This document shows positions 42,323 to 50,601 of a DNA stretch of 64,000 nucleotides, piece after piece. Positions within the stretch are counted from its first letter, which is position 1, and each line of letters opens with the position of its first letter. The stretch comes from Clostridiaceae bacterium (lineage in GTDB: Bacteria; Bacillota; Clostridia; Oscillospirales; Acutalibacteraceae): contig CAJGBV010000003.1 in the NCBI GenBank assembly GCA_904501755.1, positions 44,254 through 108,253 on the forward strand, given 5' to 3'. Below the pieces are notes generated by a model. The model was not told the origin of the DNA. It worked only from the letters and a program-made list of their open reading frames with translations, and made no database searches. The position numbers were made by a program, and so were the translations under genes.

Positions 42323-43315
42323 TTGAAAAAGATAACATTTATTATAGGAATAATTTTTATTTCACTGATGTTGATAATCAACTATCACTCTGTAAGACTT
42401 TCGGTGATAGATGCCCTGATGATTTGCGGCAACAGTATTATTCCATCACTTTTTCCCATTAGTTTTTTATCTACATTATTAGTGAGCTCAGGCGCTATAT
42501 CTTCTGTATCTTCAAAAATATCTATATACATATTGTTTGGCGTGTCCCAAGCATCAGGCTATCCTGTAGGTTCTATATTATTAAATAACGCTGTTAAAGA
42601 AAATCTTATTAATAAAAACAATGCAGAAAGAATTCTTCCCGCATTAATATGTGCGGGGCCATCTTTTATTATTTCATTTGTCGGCGAACAAATTTTGGGG
42701 AATATAACAGTTGGCATTTATCTGTATATTTCCCAAATTTTAGCAAATATGATAGTTTTTATTATACTTAAGAATTGTGATACTAAAATCAAAAAAACAA
42801 ATAGTTTCAATGTTATCTCAGTTTTTTCTGAAGCAGTAAAAAGCTCTGCCTCCTCGGTTATGACAGTTTGTACATATATTGTCTTATTTTTCGCTTTAAA
42901 ACCGATTATCGCTGATTTTTTAGGAAATCAAATTTCAGAATATATCATATATTTTTGCGAGGTTTCAAGTGGTGTTCTGACGAGTAAAAATTTTTATATA
43001 ACTTGCTGTATTTTGGCATGGGGCGGACTTTGCGTGATGTTGCAAATCAAAGGTGTATCGTCATATATTAAAATTTCTTTTGGAAGAATTATAAAATGGC
43101 GTTTTTTGTGTGTGATAATTTCTTGCATTATTTTAAAAGCTTTAGTCACAGTATTTCCTGTAAAGAGAGAAGTATTTTCTAATATAACAGAAAAACCAAT
43201 ACTGTCATTTGGAGGCAGTATCGGTTTTGTGATAGTATTTATATTCAGTGTATTTGTTTTCCTAATGTCGTTTAAAAAAAGGACAGAAGGAAAATTATTA
43301 AATGACATACTGTAA
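42323..43315 (+). CDS. Sporulation integral membrane protein, YlbJ-like
   Basis: 330 residues from TTG 42323 after GGTGA. Eight or so membrane segments and the nucleoside-recognition/GATE-type features SIIPSLFPISF, SQASGYPVGSILLNNAV and ICAGPSFIISFVG. YlbJ is a sigma-E controlled protein needed for spore formation in Bacillus. The divergent position next to yqfC and the sigma-E-like promoter support the call. Convergent with the next gene; no terminator was seen in the 9-nt gap. Confidence 0.75.
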   Translation: MKKITFIIGIIFISLMLIINYHSVRLSVIDALMICGNSIIPSLFPISFLSTLLVSSGAISSVSSKISIYILFGVSQASGYPVGSILLNNAVKENLINKNNAERILPALICAGPSFIISFVGEQILGNITVGIYLYISQILANMIVFIILKNCDTKIKKTNSFNVISVFSEAVKSSASSVMTVCTYIVLFFALKPIIADFLGNQISEYIIYFCEVSSGVLTSKNFYITCCILAWGGLCVMLQIKGVSSYIKISFGRIIKWRFLCVIISCIILKALVTVFPVKREVFSNITEKPILSFGGSIGFVIVFIFSVFVFLMSFKKRTEGKLLNDIL

Positions 43316-43324
43316 TTAAAATTA

Positions 43325-44956
43325 TCAAATCAGAGCTCTGTATTTATCAACAGACTCACGCATACCGGGCTGATTATATAAATAATAATCGAGCTTGTAT
43401 AAAGTTGCTGAATGAGGGTTATTTTTGAGCTCCTGATATTTTTCAAATGCTATGTCAAAATCTTTGACAGCAGCCCTTAGTTCATCAATTCGTGATATTC
43501 CTTTTTCGGACAAATAACCAAAGGTCATAACCTGAAAACCGTGATAAACAAGAGTAAAGAGTTTTACGGCATGTTCACATGAAGTTATAATAAAATCTCT
43601 TTTGTTACATGTTTTCCAATCAATGCTTTTGGACAGTTCAAAGATTTCTTGCCATAATTCAACTCCCTCTTTTTTCTCACAAAGAGCCTCTGACAATGTG
43701 TTTTGCTCAAACATAACATCAAATGCATTTTTAAGTCGATGAAGTCCGCCCAGCATATCATCTCTTAACCAATTACAACACGGCATAGAAATTTCGCCGA
43801 GTGTCTTATCATAGGGGGCTATATATCGACACTTTAGAATTGCTTCGTTAGATAATAGACAGATTTGTCTGAAAACTTTAGCATCAATATCAGAAAGTTC
43901 TAACCGTTCTTTAACGAAACGGTAAAAATTTTCTTCCTCAGACACAGAAGTATCGGCAGCATAATTTGATATAACAAAGGTATTAATATCACTCCAGAAT
44001 TCGTCGGGCGAATAAGGACCGTACCATCCGCCACCACGAGGCCATGTGTAAATGCCTTTAATAAGCGGATGATTGACAACATCCTTTATACCAATTACAG
44101 TTTCGTTGCAGGTATCTCCGTTAATAACCGAATCCATAACATAGGACGGTATAGCACCCTTACCCTCATATTCTCTTTGGCATTGCACCTCAATAATCTG
44201 CTGATGCTTTCCCTGAGTTAAGCAATCGTTCCATTTTACATGACGCCAAAAGTCCAGTGCGGTATGTTTTACTGAAAAATAAAGATTATTATGTGTTTCA
44301 ATTTCATTTGTAACATCTAAATAATACTGCAAATTTGTATGGAATCTATCGTTATAGCAGTCCCAGGTTCTGAAAATGAGTTTTTTGTTATGTCTAATGC
44401 ATACCTCTTCCCTTAAAAAATGAAGAAGTTTAATAAACTGTCTTTTTTCTTTTTCTTTGTCACCATAATTAACTGCGCCATTTCCGGTGTGGTATGGTGT
44501 ATCGTGTAAATACGTTTCCCCTACCCTGACAATAAGACCATCAACATCAGGATATTTCTCAAACAGTTCATCAAGCAAAAACTGATGTAATCTTAAAGTC
44601 ATTTCTTTATCAATAGAAATTTTACCGTTTTCATCGCAAATTTCATTTTTATAAAATTCAACAAGCTTCTTTGGAAGTACAAATAAATCTATGTGATAAA
44701 ATGTTGAAAGACCCTCACTCTTAGCTAACTTAATTTCATTTTTTATACCTAAAGAAAAATCATCTAACCATTCTCTTTCTTTGCTGCCTTGAGGAAATAA
44801 ATTTAATCCTAAGCTTTCAAAGCTTATGACTGTATTGATATGTTTAAATACCTGTCCATTATACCCATATTCCCTTAGAACCGACGGATTATGAAATTTA
44901 GTATCAAACGGCTTTTCCCCCGGGTTATTATGAACCATACTAAGTCTTAAATCCAT
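43325..44956 (-). CDS. Putative glycoside hydrolase with TIM-barrel-like core
   Basis: 543 residues, no signal peptide, so cytosolic. ATG 44956 with AGAGG. Alternating strand segments (STFYHIDLFVLP, DGLIVRVGETY, KLIFRTWDCYN, IIEVQCQREYEGKG, IKGIYTWPRGGGWYG) suggest a (beta/alpha)8 glycosidase; the Glu in VRVGETY and those in EVQCQREYE are candidate catalytic acids. The layout recalls alpha-glucuronidase/GH67-like proteins, but I cannot assign a family. The C-terminal 200 residues are helical. Confidence 0.5.
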   Translation of the reverse strand: MDLRLSMVHNNPGEKPFDTKFHNPSVLREYGYNGQVFKHINTVISFESLGLNLFPQGSKEREWLDDFSLGIKNEIKLAKSEGLSTFYHIDLFVLPKKLVEFYKNEICDENGKISIDKEMTLRLHQFLLDELFEKYPDVDGLIVRVGETYLHDTPYHTGNGAVNYGDKEKEKRQFIKLLHFLREEVCIRHNKKLIFRTWDCYNDRFHTNLQYYLDVTNEIETHNNLYFSVKHTALDFWRHVKWNDCLTQGKHQQIIEVQCQREYEGKGAIPSYVMDSVINGDTCNETVIGIKDVVNHPLIKGIYTWPRGGGWYGPYSPDEFWSDINTFVISNYAADTSVSEEENFYRFVKERLELSDIDAKVFRQICLLSNEAILKCRYIAPYDKTLGEISMPCCNWLRDDMLGGLHRLKNAFDVMFEQNTLSEALCEKKEGVELWQEIFELSKSIDWKTCNKRDFIITSCEHAVKLFTLVYHGFQVMTFGYLSEKGISRIDELRAAVKDFDIAFEKYQELKNNPHSATLYKLDYYLYNQPGMRESVDKYRALI

Positions 44957-44987
44957 ACATTTTTACCTCTGATAATTAATCTTTGTA

Positions 44988-45293
44988 TCAATCCAACATA
45001 CTGATAATTTGTGATTTTGGTATAACACCAACTGATTGCTGAATGATTTTTCCATCCTTCATCACAACAAGCATCGGAATACTTGAAATACCAAATGCAC
45101 TTGCAAGTTCAGGCTCCTCATCCACATTAATTTTTCCTACAAGATACTGAGGATATTCCTGTGCAATTTCATCAACTATAGGAGAAACCATTCGGCAAGG
45201 AACGCACCAATCCGCATATAAGTCCAATAATACCTTTTTATCGCTGTTTTTAATGTTATTAAAATTTTCAATATTAACACTGATAACTGACAT
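44988..45293 (-). CDS. trxA: Thioredoxin
   Basis: 101 residues. Active site WCVPC in YADWCVPCRMV (residues about 27-37; VP instead of the common GP), cis-Pro in SIPMLVV. General dithiol reductant in the cytosol. ATG 45293 with AAGGAGG. Its promoter overlaps a hairpin at 45331-45369. Confidence 0.93.
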   Translation of the reverse strand: MSVISVNIENFNNIKNSDKKVLLDLYADWCVPCRMVSPIVDEIAQEYPQYLVGKINVDEEPELASAFGISSIPMLVVMKDGKIIQQSVGVIPKSQIISMLD

Positions 45294-45314
45294 AAAACAT
45301 TCCTCCTTGTGTTT

Positions 45315-45343
45315 ATTTTACCACAAAAATAAAACCACTGCAA
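45315..45343 (-). promoter_or_regulatory. trxA promoter
   Basis: Minus strand TTGCAG (45343-45338), 17-bp spacer, TAAAAT (45320-45315). Confidence 0.65.
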
Positions 45344-45369
45344 CTTTTTATAAATTTTGCAGTGGTTTT
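45331..45369. repeat. Hairpin upstream of trxA
   Basis: AAAACCACTGCAA (45331-45343) pairs with TTGCAGTGGTTTT (45357-45369), 13-nt loop. It covers the trxA -35 element; it could be a terminator for upstream reading or an operator. Confidence 0.5.
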
Positions 45370-45414
45370 TAGAACATTTACACGAATTTTTATAAATCAT
45401 CGCTTTAGTAAATA

Positions 45415-45444
45415 AAAAATCCAAGCCTTACGACTTGGATTTTT
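45415..45444 (-). terminator. tRNA-Ser terminator on the chromosomal side
   Basis: AAAAATCCAAG (45415-45425) with CTTGGATTTTT (45434-45444). On the minus strand it starts directly after the tRNA CCA end, as expected for the terminator of the original tRNA-Ser gene. Confidence 0.8.
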
Positions 45445-45500
45445 TGGCGGAGACGGCGAGATTTGAACTCGCGGGGGATTGCTCCCTAACTGATTTCGAG
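45445..45500 (-). pseudogene. tRNA-Ser(CGA) 3' half: attachment-site remnant of an integrated island
   Basis: Read on the minus strand it contains the anticodon loop CTCGAAA, the 3' anticodon stem TCAGT, a long variable arm (GGGA-GCAA-TCCC), T-arm GCGAG-TTCAAAT-CTCGC, acceptor CGTCTCC, discriminator G and CCA. The matching 5' half is missing: the bases before the loop (TTTTG) cannot pair with TCAGT, and no D-arm follows. The intact tRNA is expected at the other end of the island, beyond base 64000. Confidence 0.75.
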
Positions 45501-45565
45501 CAAAAGGCAGTATCTACCGCACCGCCCCTCTCCGTCCCTGAAATGTGCAATACGTCCACCCATTC

Positions 45566-45623
45566 TGCGAGATTTTGCAAAATCTCTGAATTTTTGCGAG
45601 AAATTTGCGAGATAGATGCGAGA
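45566..45623 (+). repeat. TGCGAGA repeats and palindrome beside the attachment remnant
   Basis: TGCGAGA at 45566, 45595, 45606 and 45617 (the last three 11 bp apart), plus the perfect 18-bp palindrome GAGATTTTGCAAAATCTC at 45569-45586. Arm-type integrase or excisionase sites are a natural guess. Confidence 0.65.
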
Positions 45624-45639
45624 AAACCTATAAAAAATA

Positions 45640-45678
45640 GTTCTTCAAACAAATCGGCGGCAAGTAACCATTGTCGCC
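45640..45678 (+). pseudogene. Remnant of the 3' end of an excisionase-like gene
   Basis: 39 nt, 32 of them identical to 50518-50556, the end of the HTH gene at 49979-50545. Both read FFK-x-x-GGK followed by TAA and continue for about ten similar bases past the stop. Upstream of it the frame is closed, so only the tail remains. Confidence 0.55.
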
Positions 45679-45714
45679 AATATTCTAATTGGGGTTTATT
45701 TATTCGACAAAGTG

Positions 45715-45723
45715 TGCTATAAT
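45715..45723 (+). promoter_or_regulatory. Extended -10 promoter of the first island gene
   Basis: TGCTATAAT at 45715-45723; the -35 (TTTATT at 45695) is weak. The stretch 45501-45795 has no convincing gene. Confidence 0.5.
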
Positions 45724-45795
45724 AAAATTATAATTCGCGAAAATTACAATTCCTCTTGTAGAAAATATTACATCTTACGTTACGAGGTTGAAAAT

Positions 45796-46785
45796 ATGAA
45801 AATTGAGTTTGATAAGAAAAAGAGTGTGGAAGCACTCTCAGGGATTGTACAGTCTACCGTTGGTTTGGGTAAAAAAGCTGTTTCAGAAGCCAAAGCAGGA
45901 GTTGTGGCAATCGCAGAAAAGACGAAAGCGGAAGAACATGCTCGAAAGCTAAAAAAGTATAATCCTTTGTTCCCCGAACAATATCAAAGCGAAAACTTTA
46001 ATATTCCCAACATAGTCGTTATTGTTGACGATGCAATTCGACGCGATATTGAAGTTTGCGAAGGTGCGATCGGTTGGTTAGGAAAAGATACCGGCGAAGA
46101 AGTTCTGTATTTATATGACGAAGCAATCGAATTTAGCGGAATCAGTTTTATTCCCGCTCCGGTTTGCAACGCTGTTTATTACGTAGATAATTTTGACCGC
46201 AGTCGTTTTATTCAGGCTGATTGTATTTTTAGTAGAACCCTGAAAGAGAAGATCGATGAGCTTCAACACATTGCTGAATTTATCGGTGCAAAACGTTGTT
46301 TGATTCATATCAGCGAATCTTCTAAGAGTTCGAAATCTAAACGAGTATCAGCTGATTTAGGTGCAACTCTTATTGATCCTGCCCAAGAAGTAAAAAAGCA
46401 TAAGAAATCAAGCAGCAAAGAAGATGCCGCATTTGGAAAGGTAACCTTAGAATATGAGAATTTGAATAATAACGGTAGAAAACAATACGGTCATATTGAA
46501 ACCGAATTCAGCGGCCTTCGGTTTTCTAAAAGACCGACGTTAAAATGGTTTGCTCACGACGATGGCATCAACAATTTGATAAATACTTGTTGCAGCGGCA
46601 AACGAAGAGTAAAAAAACTTACGTTAGAGTTGTCTGGAAGCACTTATGCAACGATGTCTCAATCGACGGCTTGTGCTATCGATGGAGTTTTTCATCAAAC
46701 GCTTAAGGCCAAAGGACAAGTGTCTATGAAATCTCAAGCCAAAGATGAACACCAAAGTACAATGTTGTTTCATATTGAGTTTTGA
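45796..46785 (+). CDS. Unknown cytosolic island protein, 329 residues
   Basis: Starts at ATG 45796 (MKIEFDKKKSV) after GAGG; the frame extends upstream but that part covers the promoter. Residues 1-45 form a Lys/Ala-rich amphipathic region, then a mixed alpha/beta domain with IPNIVVIVDDAIRR, VLYLYDEAIEF and GAKRCLIHISES, a Ser/Lys-rich linker about 215-235, and a beta-rich C-terminus (LTLELSGSTYATMSQ). No signal peptide, membrane segment or catalytic motif was recognised. First gene of the island; 30 nt before the lipoprotein gene and probably co-transcribed with it. Confidence 0.7.
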   Translation: MKIEFDKKKSVEALSGIVQSTVGLGKKAVSEAKAGVVAIAEKTKAEEHARKLKKYNPLFPEQYQSENFNIPNIVVIVDDAIRRDIEVCEGAIGWLGKDTGEEVLYLYDEAIEFSGISFIPAPVCNAVYYVDNFDRSRFIQADCIFSRTLKEKIDELQHIAEFIGAKRCLIHISESSKSSKSKRVSADLGATLIDPAQEVKKHKKSSSKEDAAFGKVTLEYENLNNNGRKQYGHIETEFSGLRFSKRPTLKWFAHDDGINNLINTCCSGKRRVKKLTLELSGSTYATMSQSTACAIDGVFHQTLKAKGQVSMKSQAKDEHQSTMLFHIEF

Positions 46786-46815
46786 TACGAAATACGAATA
46801 GCAAAGGAGATAAAA

Positions 46816-48708
46816 ATGAAAAAATCTATTTTGATTCAAATAATATCACTACTGTTGGTATTCGTGCTTGTTGGATGTAATGCACCTGTAACTCCTTCAA
46901 ATGATACGGTTGATACCGGTTCTAATACCAATGCTACGGAAGATACTAACACCGACACTTCCATTCCCGGAAATTCTGACAACATAATAACAGACAATTC
47001 AGCGGATTCGACGGAAATTGAGCTTAGCGATATGCAAAAAAACGCGATCGCAATGCTCTACCATCTTGCAACGACCACAGAAACAATCAGAATTTCTAAA
47101 GATAATAGAGTAATTTTAGAGGATATTTACACATCTCTTCTCAACGAAATTAACCCCGGTGCAATTGATGAAACAACTCAAGATCATTTAGATAACATCC
47201 GTATTGTTATAGGCAATTTGTTGAACATACAATCAAAGCGCGAACAATTGCAGTATATCCATAATCAACAAAAAGCCGCAGCTATGAAAGAAGCAGTTCC
47301 GGACCCGTTGGCGATTCTTTCTATGACCAATTCTCTAAACTGGAAAAAATTAGCTCTAAACACGGTTTTTACTGTTGTTGATTCGTATAACAATTATAAA
47401 TCAGCAAACGACTCTGCAGACCAAGAATTCATTTTAAGCGGTTGGGAGTTGGATGATACTGAAAAAGAAGTTATTCGAAAAAATAGAGACAATTCCTTCA
47501 ACTATATGACGGATATTGTTCAGCAATATGGTTCGGATGAAAATAAAATTGATCTGGGAAAACTCACCTTAAATGAGAAGGAAATCACCGATTTTGCTGA
47601 GATCTGTGCAATAGAGGAAGTGTACAGAAAAATTGAACGATTGACCAGTAAAGAAGATGCGTATAAACTTTTCGGCAATTATTGGTTGGAATTGGCGAGT
47701 TGTTATTTTGAATCAGAAAACTACGAAAAATGTTTAAACTGCATCAGCAAATATGAAGATTTGGGAATAGACATATTCAGACAAGATTTCAATATTGTGC
47801 CTCTCCTTCCCAAAGCAATTACTGCTGCTCGAGAAACATATTCCGAAAAAGAATATATTTCATATGCACAGAAATTTGCAGATGCTATTATCGAGAATTC
47901 AAGCGATAAAGATTGGTCTGTGCGTTATTTTGCAGCACAAACATATATGGATTTGTTTGCAAAAACAAATAACCAGGCTTATTTAGAAAAAGCCTATAAG
48001 GTTATCAAAGAAAATGTAAATCTCTTAATTGATAAACAACAAGATTTAAATAAAACATATTTGTCTGATGTTCAAAAAGAAACTCTTGGTGAAAAAGAAA
48101 GCAAAAAGCTATCTAAAAAGGAGTTAAAAGCAGAGCAAAAACGAATTGATGCATACAACGATTCATTGGAAGAAGCACGAAAGACAGAACTTCCTCCGTT
48201 GTATGAACCTCTTGTACTTAATTGCGATCTGTTGTTTGCATTAGCAAATGAATTGAAGATAGATAACTCAGAAAAAACGGTTATCAATAAGATCTTACAA
48301 ACAGAAACCAATGGCGTTTTCTTAAGCGATGCCGTTAATGATAAGTATTGCTTTGATACAACCCCAAAGGATTATAGTATCAATTTAAAAAAGGATAAAG
48401 TTATCGTTAATGCAAATTTATTGACTCAAGGATCAACTATCAAAATAACTGTAGTTGACGGCAAGGAAACGACTGTGTTTGATGATTTCAATATAAAAAG
48501 TGTTAACCGTACCGGAAAAACCGTTGATTCCTTTGAAGCGCAATACGATAGCAAAAAAATGCGTAGTTACAAGTGGTCTTCCAATGCAAAAATCAAAGTT
48601 GAAATCTCTAATGGAAAATCTTTTGAAACAGTGGTCCTCAACTATAAAGTAAAAGAGCATAAAGGAAACTGGATCTTCCCGGATTCCGTGACGTTTGAAA
48701 AAGTATGA
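46816..48708 (+). CDS. Large lipoprotein with helical-repeat domain
   Basis: 630 residues. Lipoprotein signal with LVGC (Cys21), then an Asn/Thr/Asp-rich spacer to about residue 70. Residues about 70-470 are helical, with TPR-like stretches (YWLELASCYFESENYEKCLNCISKYEDLG; VRYFAAQTYMDLFAKTNNQAYLEKAYKVI); the C-terminal 120 residues are beta-rich (VIVNANLLTQGSTIKITVVDGKE), like an Ig-type domain. AAGGAG precedes the ATG. It overlaps the next gene by 4 nt (ATGA), so the two are coupled. Family not recognised. Confidence 0.7.
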   Translation: MKKSILIQIISLLLVFVLVGCNAPVTPSNDTVDTGSNTNATEDTNTDTSIPGNSDNIITDNSADSTEIELSDMQKNAIAMLYHLATTTETIRISKDNRVILEDIYTSLLNEINPGAIDETTQDHLDNIRIVIGNLLNIQSKREQLQYIHNQQKAAAMKEAVPDPLAILSMTNSLNWKKLALNTVFTVVDSYNNYKSANDSADQEFILSGWELDDTEKEVIRKNRDNSFNYMTDIVQQYGSDENKIDLGKLTLNEKEITDFAEICAIEEVYRKIERLTSKEDAYKLFGNYWLELASCYFESENYEKCLNCISKYEDLGIDIFRQDFNIVPLLPKAITAARETYSEKEYISYAQKFADAIIENSSDKDWSVRYFAAQTYMDLFAKTNNQAYLEKAYKVIKENVNLLIDKQQDLNKTYLSDVQKETLGEKESKKLSKKELKAEQKRIDAYNDSLEEARKTELPPLYEPLVLNCDLLFALANELKIDNSEKTVINKILQTETNGVFLSDAVNDKYCFDTTPKDYSINLKKDKVIVNANLLTQGSTIKITVVDGKETTVFDDFNIKSVNRTGKTVDSFEAQYDSKKMRSYKWSSNAKIKVEISNGKSFETVVLNYKVKEHKGNWIFPDSVTFEKV

Positions 48709-49616
48709 AAAAAAGATTTATTGCTTTATTTCTGCTGATTATATGTGTAATTCCCATATCTGCCTGTTCAACGTCTTCCCCTGATTCATCATTTGAAATC
48801 ACTTTTATTGATGTCGGGCAAGGTGATTCAGCGTTGGTTGAATGTGATGGCGAATACATGCTTATTGATGTGGGCACAAACACAAAAAGCAGCAGTGAAA
48901 AAATTAGAGGTTTGTTGCAAGAAAAAGGTATTAACGAATTAAAATATCTTGTTGTCTCTCATTGGCATGAAGATCACTATGGTGGTTTAAGACAAACGCC
49001 CAATGCCTTACAAAACATAACGACAATCGATTATTTACTGTGTAATAAAGATCCGTATGAAAAGAATAATCTAAGTAATATTTTACCGATTATCTCAGAA
49101 AGAACAAACGCAATAATTGTTCCGAATGTTAAAGATTCATATACGCTTGGCGGAGCATCAATTGATGTAATTGAGGTATGTGCCGATCAAGAAAATGATT
49201 CCTTAGTGTTATTGGTGACATATGGTAAAACAAGATTTCTGTTTACCGGAGATACTGTTGGAAAAACACAGTCAAAGATTGCAGATACTCTTCGTGGAAT
49301 GTCTAAAACATTAAAAACGGGCGAGAATCTTATTAAAATGCCTCATCACGGTGGATATAATATTGACCTTGCTTTGCCGTCGGGTGCTTCCGATAACTCT
49401 TTAGCAACGCTTGTCAACGAATCATATGCAAAATACTTTGTTATCTCCGTTGGCGCAGGTAATTCATATGGTCATCCCCACAAAGAAACACTTGAAATTA
49501 TTGATCAGGTATTAGACGTTAATAATCTCAATAAGGAATCGCATCTTTTCAGAACTGATGAATGCGGTAACGTGTCGTTCACTTCAAATGGCAAAAGGAT
49601 AATTCCGATACAATAA
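48705..49616 (+). CDS. Secreted ComEC-type metallo-beta-lactamase-fold lipoprotein
   Basis: 303 residues. Lipobox ISAC (Cys21). The mature part opens with ITFIDVGQGDSALVE, the hallmark of the ComEC/Rec2-type hydrolase domain, and has the metal motif SHWHEDHYGG (H86, H88, D90, H91), a later FLFTGDT (Asp ligand) and KMPHHGG. The ComEC channel itself is absent. Related stand-alone domains are nucleases or phosphodiesterases; this one would act outside the membrane. Translationally coupled to the upstream lipoprotein and followed by a terminator. Confidence 0.85.
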   Translation: MKKRFIALFLLIICVIPISACSTSSPDSSFEITFIDVGQGDSALVECDGEYMLIDVGTNTKSSSEKIRGLLQEKGINELKYLVVSHWHEDHYGGLRQTPNALQNITTIDYLLCNKDPYEKNNLSNILPIISERTNAIIVPNVKDSYTLGGASIDVIEVCADQENDSLVLLVTYGKTRFLFTGDTVGKTQSKIADTLRGMSKTLKTGENLIKMPHHGGYNIDLALPSGASDNSLATLVNESYAKYFVISVGAGNSYGHPHKETLEIIDQVLDVNNLNKESHLFRTDECGNVSFTSNGKRIIPIQ

Positions 49617-49626
49617 TACGCATATC

Positions 49627-49667
49627 AAAAAGAGGTTGTGCAGATATTTTATGCGCAACCTCTTTTT
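49627..49667 (+). terminator. Terminator after the lipoprotein module
   Basis: GAGGTTGTGC (49632-49641) pairs with GCGCAACCTC (49653-49662), flanked by A and T runs. A closely related hairpin lies inverted at 53019-53056. Confidence 0.9.
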
Positions 49668-49698
49668 CTCTGGACTTATCGAATCTTTGTGGTATCCT

Positions 49699-49716
49699 TT
49701 GTGTTACAAAACACAA
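49699..49716. promoter_or_regulatory. Operator-like inverted repeat before the HTH genes
   Basis: TTGTGTT (49699-49705), ACAA, AACACAA (49710-49716), just upstream of the AGGAG of the HTH gene. Likely bound by one of the HTH proteins. Confidence 0.5.
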
Positions 49717-49727
49717 GGAGAATTAAA

Positions 49728-49985
49728 ATGAATCAAGAAAAACAAAGAGAAGCATACGAAAAGATGCTCAAGAAATGCCCCGATATCTTAACTCCGATGA
49801 AAGCAAACCGATGGTCGCCCGTCGGCAAAAACACAATCTACGCCGCACTCAAAAACGGTGAGATCGAATCTTACGCCTACAAAGGCGGATACATCTTCAC
49901 CAAGGACGCCTTTATCGATTACCTTGTCAAGACTGCAAATGATAAGGGAAAGCGATATAGCATCAGAGGTGATAAGAAATGTTGA
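49728..49985 (+). CDS. Excisionase-like HTH DNA-binding protein (small)
   Basis: 85 residues, ATG 49728 with AAGGAG 7 nt upstream. The segment WSPVGKNTIYAALKNGEIESYAYKGGYIFTKDAFIDYL is a MerR/Xis-type winged helix (HTH followed by a wing and a K-x-x-F-x-x-Y-L end). Such proteins normally direct excision with an integrase, or regulate it. It overlaps the next gene by 7 nt. Base composition is clearly more GC-rich than the neighbours, pointing to a separate origin. Confidence 0.7.
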   Translation: MNQEKQREAYEKMLKKCPDILTPMKANRWSPVGKNTIYAALKNGEIESYAYKGGYIFTKDAFIDYLVKTANDKGKRYSIRGDKKC

Positions 49986-50545
49986 GCAGCTTACCGCAAG
50001 TGCTGTCAGGAGAACAGGTTCGATGTGTTCTGCATATCAGTAAACGTAAGTGTGCTTGGATGCTCAACAACGGCTTCATCAAATGCCAAAACACCGGCAA
50101 AAGAACAAGAAAATATACCGTGCTCAAAGAATATCTGCTCACCTATATAGAGGACTCGGCAAAACATCCCGAAAAATATGTCATACCCTACGCCGAGTTT
50201 TCAACCGCAAAGTATACTACCACTCGCAAACCCCGACCTCGCAAAACAGGATTTCCTTCCTCTCTGCCGTCAACCTTCCGCCCTTGGCTCGAGCAAGAAT
50301 TCGAAACCGTTCCCGATGCACTCACCATACCGCAGGTCATCACCACCACAGGCTATGCCGATAACACCGTCAACCGCTGGCTCCGCCAAGGCCACCTCAA
50401 GTCAGTCCAAACCCAAACTACAAAAATAATCCCAAAACTCTGGCTCATCGACTTCTACTGCTTTCACGCCTACACCATAACAAATATGTCCGATAAACAC
50501 ATCAAACTCATGCAAAAGTTCTTCAAAGAAACAGGTGGCAAGTAA
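49979..50545 (+). CDS. Double-HTH excisionase-like protein
   Basis: 188 residues with two helix-turn-helix units of the same style: residues about 8-58 (LSGEQVRCVLHISKRKCAWMLNNGFI) and 113-160 (LTIPQVITTTGYADNTVNRWLRQGHL), joined by a Pro/Thr/Arg-rich linker. Probably a partner of the preceding small HTH protein in controlling recombination of the island. An integrase would be expected next, but the following gene is not one. GC-rich like its partner. A copy of its last codons lies at 45640-45678. Confidence 0.7.
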   Translation: MLSSLPQVLSGEQVRCVLHISKRKCAWMLNNGFIKCQNTGKRTRKYTVLKEYLLTYIEDSAKHPEKYVIPYAEFSTAKYTTTRKPRPRKTGFPSSLPSTFRPWLEQEFETVPDALTIPQVITTTGYADNTVNRWLRQGHLKSVQTQTTKIIPKLWLIDFYCFHAYTITNMSDKHIKLMQKFFKETGGK

Positions 50546-50565
50546 CCCTTGCCGCTGTACTTATG

Positions 50566-50594
50566 TTGAAAAATCTGTCAAATCATGGTATAAT
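50566..50594 (+). promoter_or_regulatory. Promoter of the 402-residue unknown gene
   Basis: TTGAAA (50566-50571), 17-bp spacer, TATAAT (50589-50594) with TGG extended -10. The start point would be near 50601. Confidence 0.8.
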
Positions 50595-50601
50595 TTAATA
50601 G

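Noticed and set aside
45435..45722. Plus-strand open frame of 95 codons across the tRNA-Ser remnant
   Set aside because: It runs antisense through the tRNA 3' half and the repeat region and has no ribosome site; such frames opposite tRNAs are common artefacts.
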